Shown here: positions 8,295 through 18,473 of the stretch, in pieces
Layout of the letters: every line of letters begins with the position of its first letter
Position numbering within the stretch: the first letter of the stretch is position 1
Assembly (NCBI RefSeq): GCF_005886805.2
Contig: NZ_CP045429.1
Coordinates: 2,140,501-2,204,500, forward strand
Origin: Pseudoalteromonas rubra
GTDB taxonomy: Bacteria; Pseudomonadota; Gammaproteobacteria; Enterobacterales; Alteromonadaceae
Direction of reading: 5' to 3'
DNA: 64,000 nucleotides
Notes under the pieces: generated by a model
Told to the model about the DNA's origin: nothing
Databases searched by the model: none
Seen by the model: the letters and a program-made list of their open reading frames with translations, nothing else
Position numbers and translations under genes: made by a program

Positions 8295-9431
8295 TTGACT
8301 AAATCCGCTCTCTTAGTCCTTGAAGACGGCACTGTGTTTCGCGGTACTGCCATCGGCGCTGACGGCCTGTCCGTTGGTGAGGTAGTATTCAATACGTCTA
8401 TGACGGGATATCAAGAAATTTTGACGGATCCTTCTTATGCAGAACAGATTGTGACGCTGACTTATCCGCACATCGGGAATACCGGTACTAATAGTGAGGA
8501 TGAAGAAGCAGATAAAATCTGGGCTAAGGGTCTGGTAATTCGGGATTTGCCATTGCTTGCAAGTAATTTCCGTAACGAGCAATCGTTAAGTGACTACTTA
8601 AAAGCACGCAATATCCTTGGGATTGCCGATATAGATACGCGTAAGCTGACGCGCATCCTGCGTGATAAGGGCGCTCAAAATGGCTGCATCATCGCGGGCG
8701 ATGAGATTGATGAGCAGCAGGCACTGGAAGCGGCAAAAGCGTTCCCAGGCCTTAAAGGGATGGATTTAGCGAAAGTCGTTACAACAGAACAGACTTATGA
8801 GTGGCGTGAAGGGAGCTGGACTTTAGGTCAGGGCTTCCAAACTCTGAGTTCTGAGGAAGAAAAATTTCATGTTGTAGCGTATGATTTTGGTGTGAAAAAG
8901 AACATTCTTCGTATGTTGGTTGACCGTGGCTGTAAACTGACAGTAGTACCTGCAGAAACCTCCGCTGCAGAAGTGCTGGCGATGAATCCAGACGGTATTT
9001 TCCTGTCTAACGGCCCTGGTGACCCTGAGCCATGTACTTATGCAATCGATGCGATTAAAGCCTTCTTAGAAACTGATACGCCTATCTTTGGCATTTGTTT
9101 GGGCCATCAGTTACTGGCGCTGGCTTCTGGTGCGCAGACGGTGAAAATGAAATTCGGTCACCATGGCGGTAACCACCCGGTGAAAGACCTGGAGCGTGAC
9201 GTGGTAATGATCACAGCACAGAACCATGGTTTCGCAGCGGACGAGGCCACTTTGCCAGATAACCTGCGTGCAACGCATAAATCGTTGTTCGACGGTACCT
9301 TGCAGGGTATCCATCGTACTGACAAGCCGGCTTTCAGCTTCCAGGGTCACCCTGAAGCAAGCCCGGGTCCGCACGATGCAGCACCGCTGTTCGACCACTT
9401 CATTGAATTAATGCAAGCACGTAAAGCCTAA
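8295..9431 (+). CDS. carA: Carbamoyl-phosphate synthase small (glutaminase) subunit
   Basis: A 378-residue glutamine amidotransferase subunit that supplies ammonia to CarB for carbamoyl phosphate, the shared precursor of arginine and pyrimidines. The class I triad is intact: Cys268 in GICLGHQ, and His352 and Glu354 in QGHPEASPG. The start is a TTG at 8295, supported by a strong AGGAGGT 4 nt upstream and by the conserved N-terminus ([13 protein letters not shown]). carB follows 17 nt after the stop, so the two are cotranscribed. A terminator-like hairpin in the leader may add control. Confidence 0.97.
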   Translation: MTKSALLVLEDGTVFRGTAIGADGLSVGEVVFNTSMTGYQEILTDPSYAEQIVTLTYPHIGNTGTNSEDEEADKIWAKGLVIRDLPLLASNFRNEQSLSDYLKARNILGIADIDTRKLTRILRDKGAQNGCIIAGDEIDEQQALEAAKAFPGLKGMDLAKVVTTEQTYEWREGSWTLGQGFQTLSSEEEKFHVVAYDFGVKKNILRMLVDRGCKLTVVPAETSAAEVLAMNPDGIFLSNGPGDPEPCTYAIDAIKAFLETDTPIFGICLGHQLLALASGAQTVKMKFGHHGGNHPVKDLERDVVMITAQNHGFAADEATLPDNLRATHKSLFDGTLQGIHRTDKPAFSFQGHPEASPGPHDAAPLFDHFIELMQARKA

Positions 9432-9448
9432 TTAGAACCGGAGTAACA

Positions 9449-12400
9449 ATGCCAAAACGTACCGACTTAAACAGCATACTGATCCTGGGCGCAGGCCCAA
9501 TCGTCATCGGCCAAGCCTGTGAGTTTGACTACTCTGGTGCTCAGGCGTGTAAAGCGCTGAGAGAAGAGGGCTACCGGGTTATTCTGGTTAACTCAAACCC
9601 GGCAACCATCATGACTGACCCGGAAATGGCAGATGCAACTTACATCGAGCCAATTCACTGGGAAGTGGTTGAGAAAATCATTGAAAAAGAAAAGCCAGAC
9701 GCGGTACTACCGACTATGGGTGGCCAGACTGCGCTGAACTGTGCGCTTGACCTGGACAAGCATGGTGTACTGGCTAAGCACGGTGTTGAGCTGATTGGTG
9801 CAACTGCGGATGCCATCGACAAAGCTGAGAACCGAGAGCGCTTCGACGTTGCGATGAAGAACATTGGCCTTGAGTGTCCTCGTGCCGAGATTGCACACTC
9901 AATGGATGAAGCGCACGACGTTCTGTCGCGCATTGGCTTCCCGTGTATCATTCGTCCTTCCTTCACCATGGGTGGTACCGGTGGTGGTGTTGCTTACAAC
10001 ATGGAAGAGTTTGACGAAATCTGTACCCGTGGTCTTGATTTGTCTCCGACCAACGAGCTGTTGATCGACGAGAGCTTGCTGGGCTGGAAAGAATACGAAA
10101 TGGAAGTGGTGCGTGACAAAAACGACAACTGCATCATTGTGTGTTCTATCGAGAACTTCGACCCTATGGGTGTGCATACTGGTGACTCAATCACAGTGGC
10201 ACCAGCACAAACTCTGACTGACAAAGAATATCAGATCATGCGTAACGCCTCGATGGCGGTACTGCGTGAGATTGGCGTAGAAACCGGTGGTTCAAACGTT
10301 CAGTTCGGTGTTAACCCGGACGATGGCCGTATGGTTATCATTGAAATGAACCCGCGTGTATCGCGTTCATCAGCACTGGCGTCTAAAGCAACCGGTTTCC
10401 CGATCGCTAAGATTGCAGCTAAGCTGGCAGTGGGTTACACCCTGGACGAGCTACAAAATGACATCACAGGCGGTGCAACCCCTGCGTCATTCGAACCGTC
10501 AATCGATTACGTTGTAACTAAGATCCCACGCTTTAACTTCGAGAAGTTCGCCGGCGCTAACGACCGTCTGACTACACAGATGAAGTCAGTGGGAGAGGTG
10601 ATGGCCATTGGTCGTAACCAGCAAGAATCACTACAAAAAGCACTTCGTGGTCTGGAAGTGGGCGCAACAGGTCTTAACCCAATTGTTGCACTGGACGACC
10701 CGAAAGCGAAAGAAACCATTATTCGTGAACTACGTGAGCCAGGCGCAGAGCGTATCTGGTACATCGCCGATGCAATGCGTCACGGTATGAGCGTAGAAGA
10801 AGTGTTCGAGCTGACCAAAGTTGACCGCTGGTACCTGGTTCAGATTGAAGACATTCTGAAAGACGAAGCAACCATCGCTGAAGTGGGCATGGCCGGTCTG
10901 AACAAAGACTTCCTGCGTCGCCTGAAGCGTAAAGGTTTCTCAGATCCGCGCATCGCAGAGATTGCCGGTGTGTCTGAAAAAGAAATTCGCAAGAAGCGTC
11001 ACCAGCTGGATATCCTGCCGGTTTATAAGCGCGTTGATACTTGTGCAGCAGAATTCAGCTCAGACACGGCTTACATGTACTCATCTTACGATGAAGAGTG
11101 TGAAGCGGCACCATCTGACAAAGATAAAATCATGGTAATTGGTGGTGGTCCTAACCGTATCGGTCAGGGCATCGAGTTCGATTACTGCTGTGTACACGCT
11201 GCGCTGGCAATGCGTGAAGATGGCTACGAGACCATCATGGTTAACTGTAACCCTGAAACGGTTTCAACTGACTACGATACGTCAGATCGTCTGTTCTTCG
11301 AGCCAATCACATTGGAAGATGTGCTTGAAATCGTTCGCGTTGAAAAGCCTAAAGGTGTGATTGTTCAGTACGGTGGTCAAACACCACTGAAACTGGCCCG
11401 TGACCTTGAAGCAAATGGCGTGCCTGTAATTGGTACTTCTCCTGACGCAATCGATCGCGCGGAAGACCGTGAGCGTTTCCAACAGCTGGTTGAGCGTCTT
11501 GATCTGCTTCAGCCTGAAAACGCAACGGTCACGTCACTGGAAGAAGCGATTGCGAAATCTCAGGAAATCGGCTTCCCACTGGTTGTACGTCCTTCTTATG
11601 TGCTGGGTGGTCGTGCGATGGAAATCGTGTATGACGAAGATGACCTGCGTCGCTATATGACCGAAGCGGTATCTGTGTCCAACGAAGCACCAGTACTGCT
11701 GGACCGTTTCCTGGATGACGCCATTGAAGTAGACGTTGATGCGATCTGTGACGGTGAGAACGTCATCATTGGCGGTATCATGGAACACATTGAACAAGCC
11801 GGTGTTCACTCTGGTGACTCAGCTTGTTCATTGCCAGCACACTCTCTGTCTCAGGAAATCCAGGACGTAATGCGCAAGCAAGTGCGTGACATGGCACTTG
11901 AGCTGGGCGTGGTTGGTCTGATGAATACTCAGTTCGCAGTCAAAGACGGTCAGGTTTACCTGATTGAAGTGAACCCGCGTGCTGCGCGTACCGTGCCGTT
12001 TGTTTCTAAAGCAACCGGTGTTGCGCTGGCAAAAGTGGCAGCACGTTGTATGGTTGGCCAGTCTTTGGAAAGCCAGGGCGTGACGAAAGAAGTTATCCCA
12101 CCTTACTACAGCGTAAAAGAAGTAGTACTGCCATTTGCTAAGTTCCAGGGTGTTGACCCAATGCGTGGCCCAGAGATGCGTTCTACGGGTGAAGTGATGG
12201 GTGTTGGTGAAAACTTCGCCGAAGCCTTCGCAAAAGCGCAATTAGGTGCATCAAACGCTTTACCACGTGGTGGTCGCGCGCTACTATCTGTTCGCAATGG
12301 TGACAAGGCACGTGTTGTTGAGTTGGCTAAGACCATGAAAGCCATTGGCTTTGAGCTGGATGCAACCAAAGGTACAGCACAAGCTCTGGAAGACGCCGGC

Positions 12401-12667
12401 ATCGAAGTACGTCGCGTAAACAAGGTATTCGAAGGTCGTCCGCACATTCTTGACCGCATCAAGAATGGTGAGTACAGCTACATTGTTAATACCACAGAAG
12501 GCCGTCAGGCTATCGAAGATTCGAAGGTGTTACGTCGTGGTGCACTTCAGCATAAGACTAACTACACCACTACGCTCAATGCAGCGTTTGCAAACTGTAC
12601 AGCTAATGAGGCTGATGACAGAAGTTCTGTAAACTCTGTTCAGGAGCTACACCAGCGTTTGAACTAA
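9449..12667 (+). CDS. carB: Carbamoyl-phosphate synthase large subunit
   Basis: A full-length 1072-residue synthetase. It shows the internal duplication of two ATP-grasp halves: the N-terminal carboxyphosphate half ([20 protein letters not shown], near residue 11) and the C-terminal carbamate half ([19 protein letters not shown], near residue 563), each with its MNPR/VNPR ATP-site motif. The C-terminal MGS-like allosteric domain follows from about residue 935. It works with CarA in the cytoplasm. Codon use is strongly biased, as in highly expressed genes. An ordinary, intact gene. Confidence 0.98.
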   Translation: MPKRTDLNSILILGAGPIVIGQACEFDYSGAQACKALREEGYRVILVNSNPATIMTDPEMADATYIEPIHWEVVEKIIEKEKPDAVLPTMGGQTALNCALDLDKHGVLAKHGVELIGATADAIDKAENRERFDVAMKNIGLECPRAEIAHSMDEAHDVLSRIGFPCIIRPSFTMGGTGGGVAYNMEEFDEICTRGLDLSPTNELLIDESLLGWKEYEMEVVRDKNDNCIIVCSIENFDPMGVHTGDSITVAPAQTLTDKEYQIMRNASMAVLREIGVETGGSNVQFGVNPDDGRMVIIEMNPRVSRSSALASKATGFPIAKIAAKLAVGYTLDELQNDITGGATPASFEPSIDYVVTKIPRFNFEKFAGANDRLTTQMKSVGEVMAIGRNQQESLQKALRGLEVGATGLNPIVALDDPKAKETIIRELREPGAERIWYIADAMRHGMSVEEVFELTKVDRWYLVQIEDILKDEATIAEVGMAGLNKDFLRRLKRKGFSDPRIAEIAGVSEKEIRKKRHQLDILPVYKRVDTCAAEFSSDTAYMYSSYDEECEAAPSDKDKIMVIGGGPNRIGQGIEFDYCCVHAALAMREDGYETIMVNCNPETVSTDYDTSDRLFFEPITLEDVLEIVRVEKPKGVIVQYGGQTPLKLARDLEANGVPVIGTSPDAIDRAEDRERFQQLVERLDLLQPENATVTSLEEAIAKSQEIGFPLVVRPSYVLGGRAMEIVYDEDDLRRYMTEAVSVSNEAPVLLDRFLDDAIEVDVDAICDGENVIIGGIMEHIEQAGVHSGDSACSLPAHSLSQEIQDVMRKQVRDMALELGVVGLMNTQFAVKDGQVYLIEVNPRAARTVPFVSKATGVALAKVAARCMVGQSLESQGVTKEVIPPYYSVKEVVLPFAKFQGVDPMRGPEMRSTGEVMGVGENFAEAFAKAQLGASNALPRGGRALLSVRNGDKARVVELAKTMKAIGFELDATKGTAQALEDAGIEVRRVNKVFEGRPHILDRIKNGEYSYIVNTTEGRQAIEDSKVLRRGALQHKTNYTTTLNAAFANCTANEADDRSSVNSVQELHQRLN

Positions 12668-12712
12668 GAAGAACAAGGCCAGAGCGTAAGCTCTGGCAAT
12701 GAGTGAGATACT

Positions 12713-13189
12713 ATGCAATCAATTCCGATGACAGTACGAGGCGAAGAAATGCTTCGTGAAGAACTGAACCACTTAAAGAAAGTCGTCCGTCCAAAGATCG
12801 TTGCCGATATCGCGGAAGCCCGTGAACACGGCGATCTGAAAGAAAACGCCGAGTACCATGCTGCACGTGAGCAGCAGGGATTCTGTGAAGGCCGCATCCA
12901 GGAAATTGAAGCCAAGCTGTCAACATCACAGGTCATTGACGTCACTAAAATGGCAAACAATGGCAAAGTGATCTTTGGCAGCACGGTGACCATAGTCAAT
13001 GTTGATACGGACGAGGAAGTGACCTACAAAATCGTAGGTGATGATGAGGCAGATATTAAAAACAATCTGATCTCAGTTAACTCGCCAATTGCACGTGGTC
13101 TGATTGGAAAAGAACTGGATGATTCAGTGAGCATTCAAACTCCTAACGGTAGCGTTGAATACGACATCATCGAAGTTGAATATGTCTAG
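12713..13189 (+). CDS. greA: Transcript cleavage factor GreA
   Basis: A 158-residue factor that binds the RNA polymerase secondary channel and stimulates cleavage of backtracked transcripts. The N-terminal coiled coil (residues 1-75) carries the acidic tip segment [25 protein letters not shown] text conserved in GreA. The C-terminal FKBP-like domain has the conserved VGDDEADIK and [10 protein letters not shown] stretches. It starts 45 nt after carB and ends at a strong terminator, so it may be read with carAB as well as from its own promoter. Confidence 0.97.
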   Translation: MQSIPMTVRGEEMLREELNHLKKVVRPKIVADIAEAREHGDLKENAEYHAAREQQGFCEGRIQEIEAKLSTSQVIDVTKMANNGKVIFGSTVTIVNVDTDEEVTYKIVGDDEADIKNNLISVNSPIARGLIGKELDDSVSIQTPNGSVEYDIIEVEYV

Positions 13190-13210
13190 ATTTGTCTAAC
13201 CTATAGCACC

Positions 13211-13238
13211 AAAAACCCGACCCAGTGTCGGGTTTTTT
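13211..13238 (+). terminator. Rho-independent terminator after greA
   Basis: ACCCGAC and GTCGGGT form a 7-bp stem around a 5-nt loop. It is preceded by an A-run and followed by six Ts. Confidence 0.92.
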
Positions 13239-13319
13239 ATTGCCCACTCCTTAACCTTGTGCCAGATCAAAGAGCCTTAAAAGTAGCGCGTTATGATGAG
13301 TTTAACAAAGGAGAACATC

Positions 13320-13634
13320 ATGACTGCTGACCAACTAAATAGTTTTCTCAAAACCAAACAAAACGAACTGAGTCAACGGATAGCCGCCATTGAAGCCGAT
13401 TTCAGAAAGGGCCGGTCGGCCAACTTCGCAGAGCAAAATACAGAGCGTGAAAACGACGATGTACTGGACGAAATTCACCAGGAAGCGAAGCAAGAGCTGG
13501 TAATGGTGAATCAAGCGATACTGCGTATAGAGCAGGGGGCTTATGGCTTGTGTCAGCATTGTGAAGAACAAATCAACCCGGAGCGTTTAAACGCTCTGCC
13601 TTACACAACGACTTGTATTAAATGCGCAAAATAG
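13320..13634 (+). CDS. DksA/TraR-family zinc-finger protein
   Basis: The start is set at 13320, where AAGGAG precedes the ATG by 7 nt; an upstream frame to 13293 lacks this. The 104-residue product has an N-terminal helical hairpin (residues 1-75) and a C-terminal C4 zinc finger (CQHC and CIKC, about residues 80-103). It is shorter than DksA (~150 residues), closer to the TraR/YbiI size class that binds RNA polymerase. The DxxDxA tip of DksA is not evident, so a ppGpp co-factor role is uncertain. It is followed by ydcH-like after 13 nt. Confidence 0.82.
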   Translation: MTADQLNSFLKTKQNELSQRIAAIEADFRKGRSANFAEQNTERENDDVLDEIHQEAKQELVMVNQAILRIEQGAYGLCQHCEEQINPERLNALPYTTTCIKCAK

Positions 13635-13647
13635 AAAGGACCGTATT

Positions 13648-13899
13648 ATGACAATTGAAAAACATGATCTGCACCACGAGTTTCCTGAATACAAAGATGA
13701 GATCCACCACCTGAAAATGAACGACGCACACTTCGCCCGTTTGTTTAAAGAGTACCATGAGTGCGACCACGAGGTACATCGCATAGAAACCGGCGCAGAA
13801 AACACCTCTGACGACTATCTTGAGTCACTGAAAAAACAGCGCCTGCACCTAAAAGATCAGCTGTTTTCTATTATTAAGAAAGCGCAGACTGTTGCTTAA
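13648..13899 (+). CDS. YdcH/DUF465-family small protein
   Basis: An 83-residue, highly charged helical protein with the family pattern of a His-rich start (HDLHHEFPEYKDEIHHLK) followed by HFARLFKEYHECDHEVHRIE and a second helix ending in KKQRLHLKDQLFSII. DUF465 proteins are widespread helical hairpins without settled function. AAGGA precedes the ATG. It is likely cotranscribed with the DksA-like gene, and the pair ends at a clear terminator. Confidence 0.88.
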   Translation: MTIEKHDLHHEFPEYKDEIHHLKMNDAHFARLFKEYHECDHEVHRIETGAENTSDDYLESLKKQRLHLKDQLFSIIKKAQTVA

Positions 13900-13920
13900 G
13901 ATAAATAAGTCTTAACTTGA

Positions 13921-13962
13921 ACTGTCAGATTTGGCTGATAGAGCTTAATCTGACGGTTTTTT
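13921..13962 (+). terminator. Rho-independent terminator after the YdcH gene
   Basis: ACTGTCAGATT and AATCTGACGGT form an 11-bp stem with one G-U pair, and six Ts follow. It closes the conserved chromosomal block; the accessory island begins beyond it. Confidence 0.88.
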
Positions 13963-14327
13963 GTGTTAGAAGCGGGGGTTTAGTTATTACTTGTTTGTGG
14001 ACAGGAATGTTTTAGCGTTAGCTATTCAACTAATTAATGAATAAAACTTCGAAGGTTAGAAAATCTGATCTTTAGGGTTGAATCTAATCTGACAGTGAAT
14101 GGCTGTTTTTGCCAAAAGTTGACCTACCAGTGTAACTTGTTTCTGCCCCGAAAAAAAGTTACAAGACAAATGATTGAGTTCTAAAAGTTGATATCTGTTT
14201 AGGTGCAGCGTAGCGTGTATGGGTTCATTACTCAAATTCTATTTCCTAAAGACTTCATATTCACATACTATGTTTTATTAATGGTAAAAATCATGTAAAT
14301 TAACTGATGGTTAGAGTGATTTCTTAA
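13963..14327. other. AT-rich gap at the left edge of the accessory island
   Basis: About 365 bp without a supported gene on either strand. Composition turns AT-rich compared with the block to the left. It presumably contains the promoter for the SIR2 cassette, but I cannot single out convincing -35/-10 elements. The left island boundary must fall here, between the terminator and the hsdS remnant. Confidence 0.5.
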
Positions 14328-14387
14328 GGCATTAAAATGAAAGGCCTGATGCAAGATTTGCTAACAGGGAAAGTAAAGGTAGATTAA
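14328..14387 (+). pseudogene. C-terminal remnant of a type I restriction specificity subunit (hsdS)
   Basis: Codons from 14328 read GIKMKGLMQDLLTGKVKVD and then TAA. The segment GLMQDLLTGKV is the very conserved C-terminal end of HsdS proteins. A stop codon at 14325-14327 and no HsdS similarity upstream show that the rest has been lost. The TAA at 14385-14387 shares its last A with the ATG of the SIR2 gene, a TAATG coupling typical of operon neighbours. An in-frame ATG at 14337 with AAGG upstream could still allow a 16-codon leader peptide to be made. Confidence 0.7.
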
Positions 14388-15292
14388 TGGCGGCTCTACG
14401 ACCAGAACCTAAGTTACCAGAAGAAATAATCGAGGCTGCGAAAGCGGGAAATTTGGTCTTATTCATAGGTGCAGGAATATCAAGAATGGCAGGCCATCCT
14501 TCATGGGATGGATTTGCCGATACTGTGGTAAATCAGCTTGTTAAAAACGAAGTTATCGATCACCATGAAAAGTCATTAATTAATGCCCTTCCAGACCCAA
14601 GGAAACGTTTGTCAATTGCCAAGATTTTGGATGAGGATAATGGTGCAAAAGTTGACTATAAAAAAATATTTGAATTAGATAAGCCTTTGTGTAATGTCTA
14701 TGATTTTATAAACAAATATGATTGTACTTTTGTAACTACAAACTACGATAAGCTGATCAAGCCAACAAAATCTCAAGGTAAACCAGAAACCAGTTGGCGT
14801 AGCTTCAAACGTGAAGATTTATTAAACGCAAAACTAGATACAAGAGGGGCGGTGATTCACTTGCATGGTTGTGTAGATGATCCATCAAGTATGATTGTTA
14901 CAACTAAGGATTACTTGGAACACTACGTCTCCGATGAAGTCCCTAAGTTCCTCAGCCACCTTTTTTCCACGAAAGTCGTTCTATTTCTTGGTTATGGATT
15001 GGAAGAAACTGAAATACTTGAATATATATTGAAGTCTAGTAATCAGAAAGAAGAACCTCAGAAGCGACTGTTTATATTACAAGGCTTCTTCAATGCGGAA
15101 GAGCCATTATTTAACAAATTGAAAGCTTACTATGAGCAATCATTTAATGCACAACTGATCGTTTTTCCAAGAGATCATGAAGATTATGCACAACAGCAAG
15201 CCATTATCAACAAGTGGTGCGATGAACTTGAGTTTAAAGACTTAGCTCTTGTTGACAAGTTAGCTGCGTTAGAGGCAGATCTGGATGAGTAA
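14387..15292 (+). CDS. SIR2-domain protein, probable NAD+-consuming defence effector
   Basis: A 301-residue protein made almost wholly of a SIR2-type Rossmann domain. Visible motifs are LFIGAGIS (residues 25-32), TTNYDKL with Asn119, HLHG with His158 and His160, and FLGYGLEETEI near residue 203. Asn and His at these positions are the catalytic pair in SIR2 NADases of phage defence (ThsA, DSR types), so the enzyme looks active. There is no signal peptide or membrane segment. It overlaps the next gene by 8 nt, which implies coupled translation of a complex. The AT-rich composition differs from carAB. NAD+ depletion during infection is inferred from family, not shown. Confidence 0.85.
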   Translation: MAALRPEPKLPEEIIEAAKAGNLVLFIGAGISRMAGHPSWDGFADTVVNQLVKNEVIDHHEKSLINALPDPRKRLSIAKILDEDNGAKVDYKKIFELDKPLCNVYDFINKYDCTFVTTNYDKLIKPTKSQGKPETSWRSFKREDLLNAKLDTRGAVIHLHGCVDDPSSMIVTTKDYLEHYVSDEVPKFLSHLFSTKVVLFLGYGLEETEILEYILKSSNQKEEPQKRLFILQGFFNAEEPLFNKLKAYYEQSFNAQLIVFPRDHEDYAQQQAIINKWCDELEFKDLALVDKLAALEADLDE

Positions 15293-18101
15293 TGAATTAA
15301 GTGCTAAGCAACGAAGTGCTTTACAGAGAGTAATAGATGACCCGGCTTTACAACCTTGGCTTTTTAAAAAAGTTGATAGCCTAATATGGTTTGATGCATT
15401 TAAAGATAGCGGCCTATTTTCACCAGAACTAAACCCTAAGCCACGTGAGACGGCTGATAACACTTTTCAAATTCCTTCATGGCCCATCACTGAATACCTT
15501 GTTTCGTCATCTCTTAAATTAAGAGATGAAAATGATGTTGAAATGGCACGGAAATATTTAAGCCTGCTAAAAGAAGTAACTCAATACGCTATGGTAAACG
15601 AGCGTTCTAACTACAGGACATGGTGGCAATTCAGTAAGGTTCTTAGAAATATCCCTTTAGAGGCTATCAAACTTGACGATCTTGACTGTGTTAGCGACTG
15701 GCTAAACGATAAATTTGACCGCTATCTTGTTAATAAAGAAATCAGTGATTGGATGTTAAAGCTGATTGAAATTAATACCGAGCAGTCGGTTTCATTCGCC
15801 ACCTTTTTGTTGGACAAGATATTTGAGATTCACAGTGTTGAAGGCAGATACTCAGACAAAAAATATGAAGCCGTATTGGGCTTTGGAGACTATCAAGCAG
15901 GAAAATTTGTAGATGAGAATGCTTTAGCTCTCGGTGAAAAGTTGGGCTTGCTAGCAGTAAACTTATGTGAGCAAAAACTCAAAGAAGTACTCGATATTAA
16001 TCGCAATGATAAATGGTCCAATGTTTGGCGAAATTCAATACCTGAGCATAAGCAAAACAGAAGACACAATGACACAGGTGATATTGTTTTAAAGCTTTTT
16101 AGAGATGCCTTGTTAGGTTACGTAAAACAAGATTCTGACAATAAGGCTAATGGCAAACTTATAGAGTTAATCAGCAATGATTACCAAACGATTAAGCGTG
16201 TCGCTATTTATATTGCTGGTGAATGCTTTGAAAAACTAGATAAGGAAGTGGTAAATTTTGTTATTCAGCCGAATCATTTTAATGATAAGTATCGCCATGA
16301 GCTTTGGCATTTTATCCACAAGAATTTTTCTTCACTACAAGCGGAGCAGCAACAATCAGTTATTGAAGCGATAGAATCATTGAGTGTAACTGAGGAACAC
16401 ACTGGAGTGCTATTATGCAAACCAACTGCTTACAAGCAGTCAAATTGGTTTGCCGCAATCAAAGATGAAAATAGAGTGACACAAGAGAAGTATCGAGTTT
16501 GTGTTGATATTACAGGTGTGGAGCCAGATCATCCCGACTTTTCATGTTATATGAGCGGTGGCGTTGCGGTAGATGTATCTCCACTGTCTGTATCTGAACT
16601 TGCTGTTATGCTTGAAGACATTGATTCGTTGATACATTTCTTAAACGAGTATAAAGAAGTTGGACACTTCAATGAGCCGGGCATTGAGGGTTTAGTTAAT
16701 ACGTTTGAGGAGCTAGTTTTACTCGATAGTTGTGAAATTCTTAATAATTTAGATGTATTCATTGACCTTAAGCCACATTATTTACATAAAATTTTCTCTG
16801 CTTACTCCAAGTTATGGGCAGATAAAGCACTGCGACCGTGGAATGAACTTTGGCCTAAAATTATTCACTTTGCTGGCAAAGTGTTCAATGAAGCTTCTTT
16901 TTGGGATTCCGTTGATAATGTCGATTCAGGCCCGTTCATTGGCGACAAACATTGGGTGGTCAGTTCATATTGTCGATTAGTCGAAGCTGGATGTGAAAAT
17001 GATGAACGCGCTTTTGAGCTTGAGTTAACAGATGATGTTAAAAATACGCTTGAGCTAATTCTAAACAAAGAATCGGGCGAAGATTTTAATGATAACTCTG
17101 ATGCAGTATCTATCGCTATAAATAGCCCAAGAGGTCGATGCCTCGAGGCTTACGTCAAATTAGCTCTATACCAATGCAGAAACGTTGGTAAAGATTCAGA
17201 AGAGCGAAAACGAATATGGGCTGGTTATCAGCCAACATTCGATAATGAACTGGGCAAGCCACATGCTGCTGGTGAATATGAGTTTATTACAATTCTATTA
17301 ATGTATGTGCGTAACTTTTTTTATCTATCTAAAAACTGGACTGTGCAAAATATTGAGTCAATGTTTGGTGAAAAAAAATCTCTTCAATGGCGATGCGCTT
17401 TACAAGCCTATTCACATGTAGGTTGGTTAATTCCAGAAATTCATGCTTATTTTAAAGAAAAGAATTTTTATCCTGCATTGCTAGATGATGAAAGCCTGTC
17501 AGATACGGTTAAAGGTCGCTATATAGAGTACGCATGTATTGCGTATCTTCAAAAAAGAGATCAACTTGATGATAAAAGCTTGTTGAGACTTCTTTTATTT
17601 AGACAAAAAGAAAGTGAGTTAAGTAAAGTTGTTTGGTTTTTATGGTCTATAAGAGACCAAAATGTAGAAAAGACCAAAGTGTTAGTATTTGCTTTATGGC
17701 CTGATTTAGTTGATCTAATAAATCAGCAAGACTCTAATACAAAGCCTTTGGCATCCAAGCTAGCTTTGTGGGCGGAATACATTGAAGAGCTGAATGTGGA
17801 TACTAAAACTTGGTTGATGGCAGTCGCTCCATATATTAATGACGATCACAATGGTATGTCGTTTATGCAAGAAATGGCGAGGTTGAGTGAAGGCTATGCC
17901 TCGGATGTTGCAGACATTTGGATCAAAACATTATCAAAGCCATTTTATATGTATGATCTAGACCCTTTAGAAACAATATTTAAGAATATAATTTCCTTAG
18001 GTCAGGTCGGACAGGCTGTTGCAAGAGAAATTGCTGACATTTATATAGAAAATAATGACGAGCCAGTCGTAGCACTGTATCGAAGGATTATTAGAGAATG
18101 A
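15285..18101 (+). CDS. Large helical-repeat partner of the SIR2 protein (938 aa, possibly DUF4020-like)
   Basis: A 938-residue cytoplasmic protein with no signal peptide, membrane helix, Walker or nuclease motif that I can see. It is Leu/Trp/Asp-rich and appears helical throughout, like HEAT/ARM-type scaffolds. Near residues 28-70 is a conserved-looking block (WFDAFKDSGLFSPELNPKP, then IPSWPITEYL) that I associate with C-terminal sensor arrays of defence proteins. Large proteins of this type annotated DUF4020 are found next to SIR2 genes; I make that link from memory. Coupled translation with the SIR2 gene suggests it is the sensor or regulator. Its stop codon lies in repeat-derived sequence, so the 3' end may be altered. 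Confidence 0.75.
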   Translation: MSNELSAKQRSALQRVIDDPALQPWLFKKVDSLIWFDAFKDSGLFSPELNPKPRETADNTFQIPSWPITEYLVSSSLKLRDENDVEMARKYLSLLKEVTQYAMVNERSNYRTWWQFSKVLRNIPLEAIKLDDLDCVSDWLNDKFDRYLVNKEISDWMLKLIEINTEQSVSFATFLLDKIFEIHSVEGRYSDKKYEAVLGFGDYQAGKFVDENALALGEKLGLLAVNLCEQKLKEVLDINRNDKWSNVWRNSIPEHKQNRRHNDTGDIVLKLFRDALLGYVKQDSDNKANGKLIELISNDYQTIKRVAIYIAGECFEKLDKEVVNFVIQPNHFNDKYRHELWHFIHKNFSSLQAEQQQSVIEAIESLSVTEEHTGVLLCKPTAYKQSNWFAAIKDENRVTQEKYRVCVDITGVEPDHPDFSCYMSGGVAVDVSPLSVSELAVMLEDIDSLIHFLNEYKEVGHFNEPGIEGLVNTFEELVLLDSCEILNNLDVFIDLKPHYLHKIFSAYSKLWADKALRPWNELWPKIIHFAGKVFNEASFWDSVDNVDSGPFIGDKHWVVSSYCRLVEAGCENDERAFELELTDDVKNTLELILNKESGEDFNDNSDAVSIAINSPRGRCLEAYVKLALYQCRNVGKDSEERKRIWAGYQPTFDNELGKPHAAGEYEFITILLMYVRNFFYLSKNWTVQNIESMFGEKKSLQWRCALQAYSHVGWLIPEIHAYFKEKNFYPALLDDESLSDTVKGRYIEYACIAYLQKRDQLDDKSLLRLLLFRQKESELSKVVWFLWSIRDQNVEKTKVLVFALWPDLVDLINQQDSNTKPLASKLALWAEYIEELNVDTKTWLMAVAPYINDDHNGMSFMQEMARLSEGYASDVADIWIKTLSKPFYMYDLDPLETIFKNIISLGQVGQAVAREIADIYIENNDEPVVALYRRIIRE

Positions 18102-18113
18102 CAAACAGAGACA
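18100..18113 (+). repeat. Fragment of the RAYT-unit spacer repeat overlapping a stop codon
   Basis: GACAAACAGAGACA here is identical to the spacer that precedes the REP-like motif at 18332, 21764 and elsewhere. It overlaps the TGA stop (18099-18101) of the 938-aa gene. The following bases do not continue as a REP motif, so this is a boundary scar. Confidence 0.65.
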
Positions 18114-18284
18114 TATATGGACGCTCCAGCGATGTCAAGCCGAGTAGGCCTGCGGGGTAGCGAGTTTTCGTTATCCCGTTCGTTATGTTACCTGTGTTGC
18201 CATGCCTGATGCTTGGTCCAGTCCGCTATAAATGTGTTGCTCTGACATATATCCGGGCTTGACTGGTTATCCAGCGCCCCTAAA

Positions 18285-18427
18285 GACAAACAGAGAACAA
18301 ACAGAGACACCCACCCGAAATTGGCGTGCGCGACAAACAGAGACACCCACCCGAAACTGGCGTGCGGAATGTACGTCGTCGGAAGGATTGAACGGACACC
18401 CACCTGAAACTGGCGTATGGAATGTAC
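18285..18427 (+). repeat. Cluster of three REP-like repeats upstream of the first RAYT gene
   Basis: Three copies of the motif GACACCCACCYGAAAYTGGCG occur at about 18305-18330, 18341-18366 and 18395-18420, each followed by a GYGYGGAAT-like tail. The reverse strand can fold as a small bulged hairpin (CAC-G-CC against GGGTG), as REPs do. The same motif recurs only around the RAYT genes in this window, which supports a functional link. Confidence 0.75.
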
Positions 18428-18473
18428 GTCGTATACCTTTAGGTAATACTCAATGGATTGAGGATGACAAATT

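Noticed and set aside
18285..18427. CRISPR array
   Set aside because: Repeats are few and irregularly spaced, with conserved rather than unique spacers, and follow RAYT genes; no cas genes are present.
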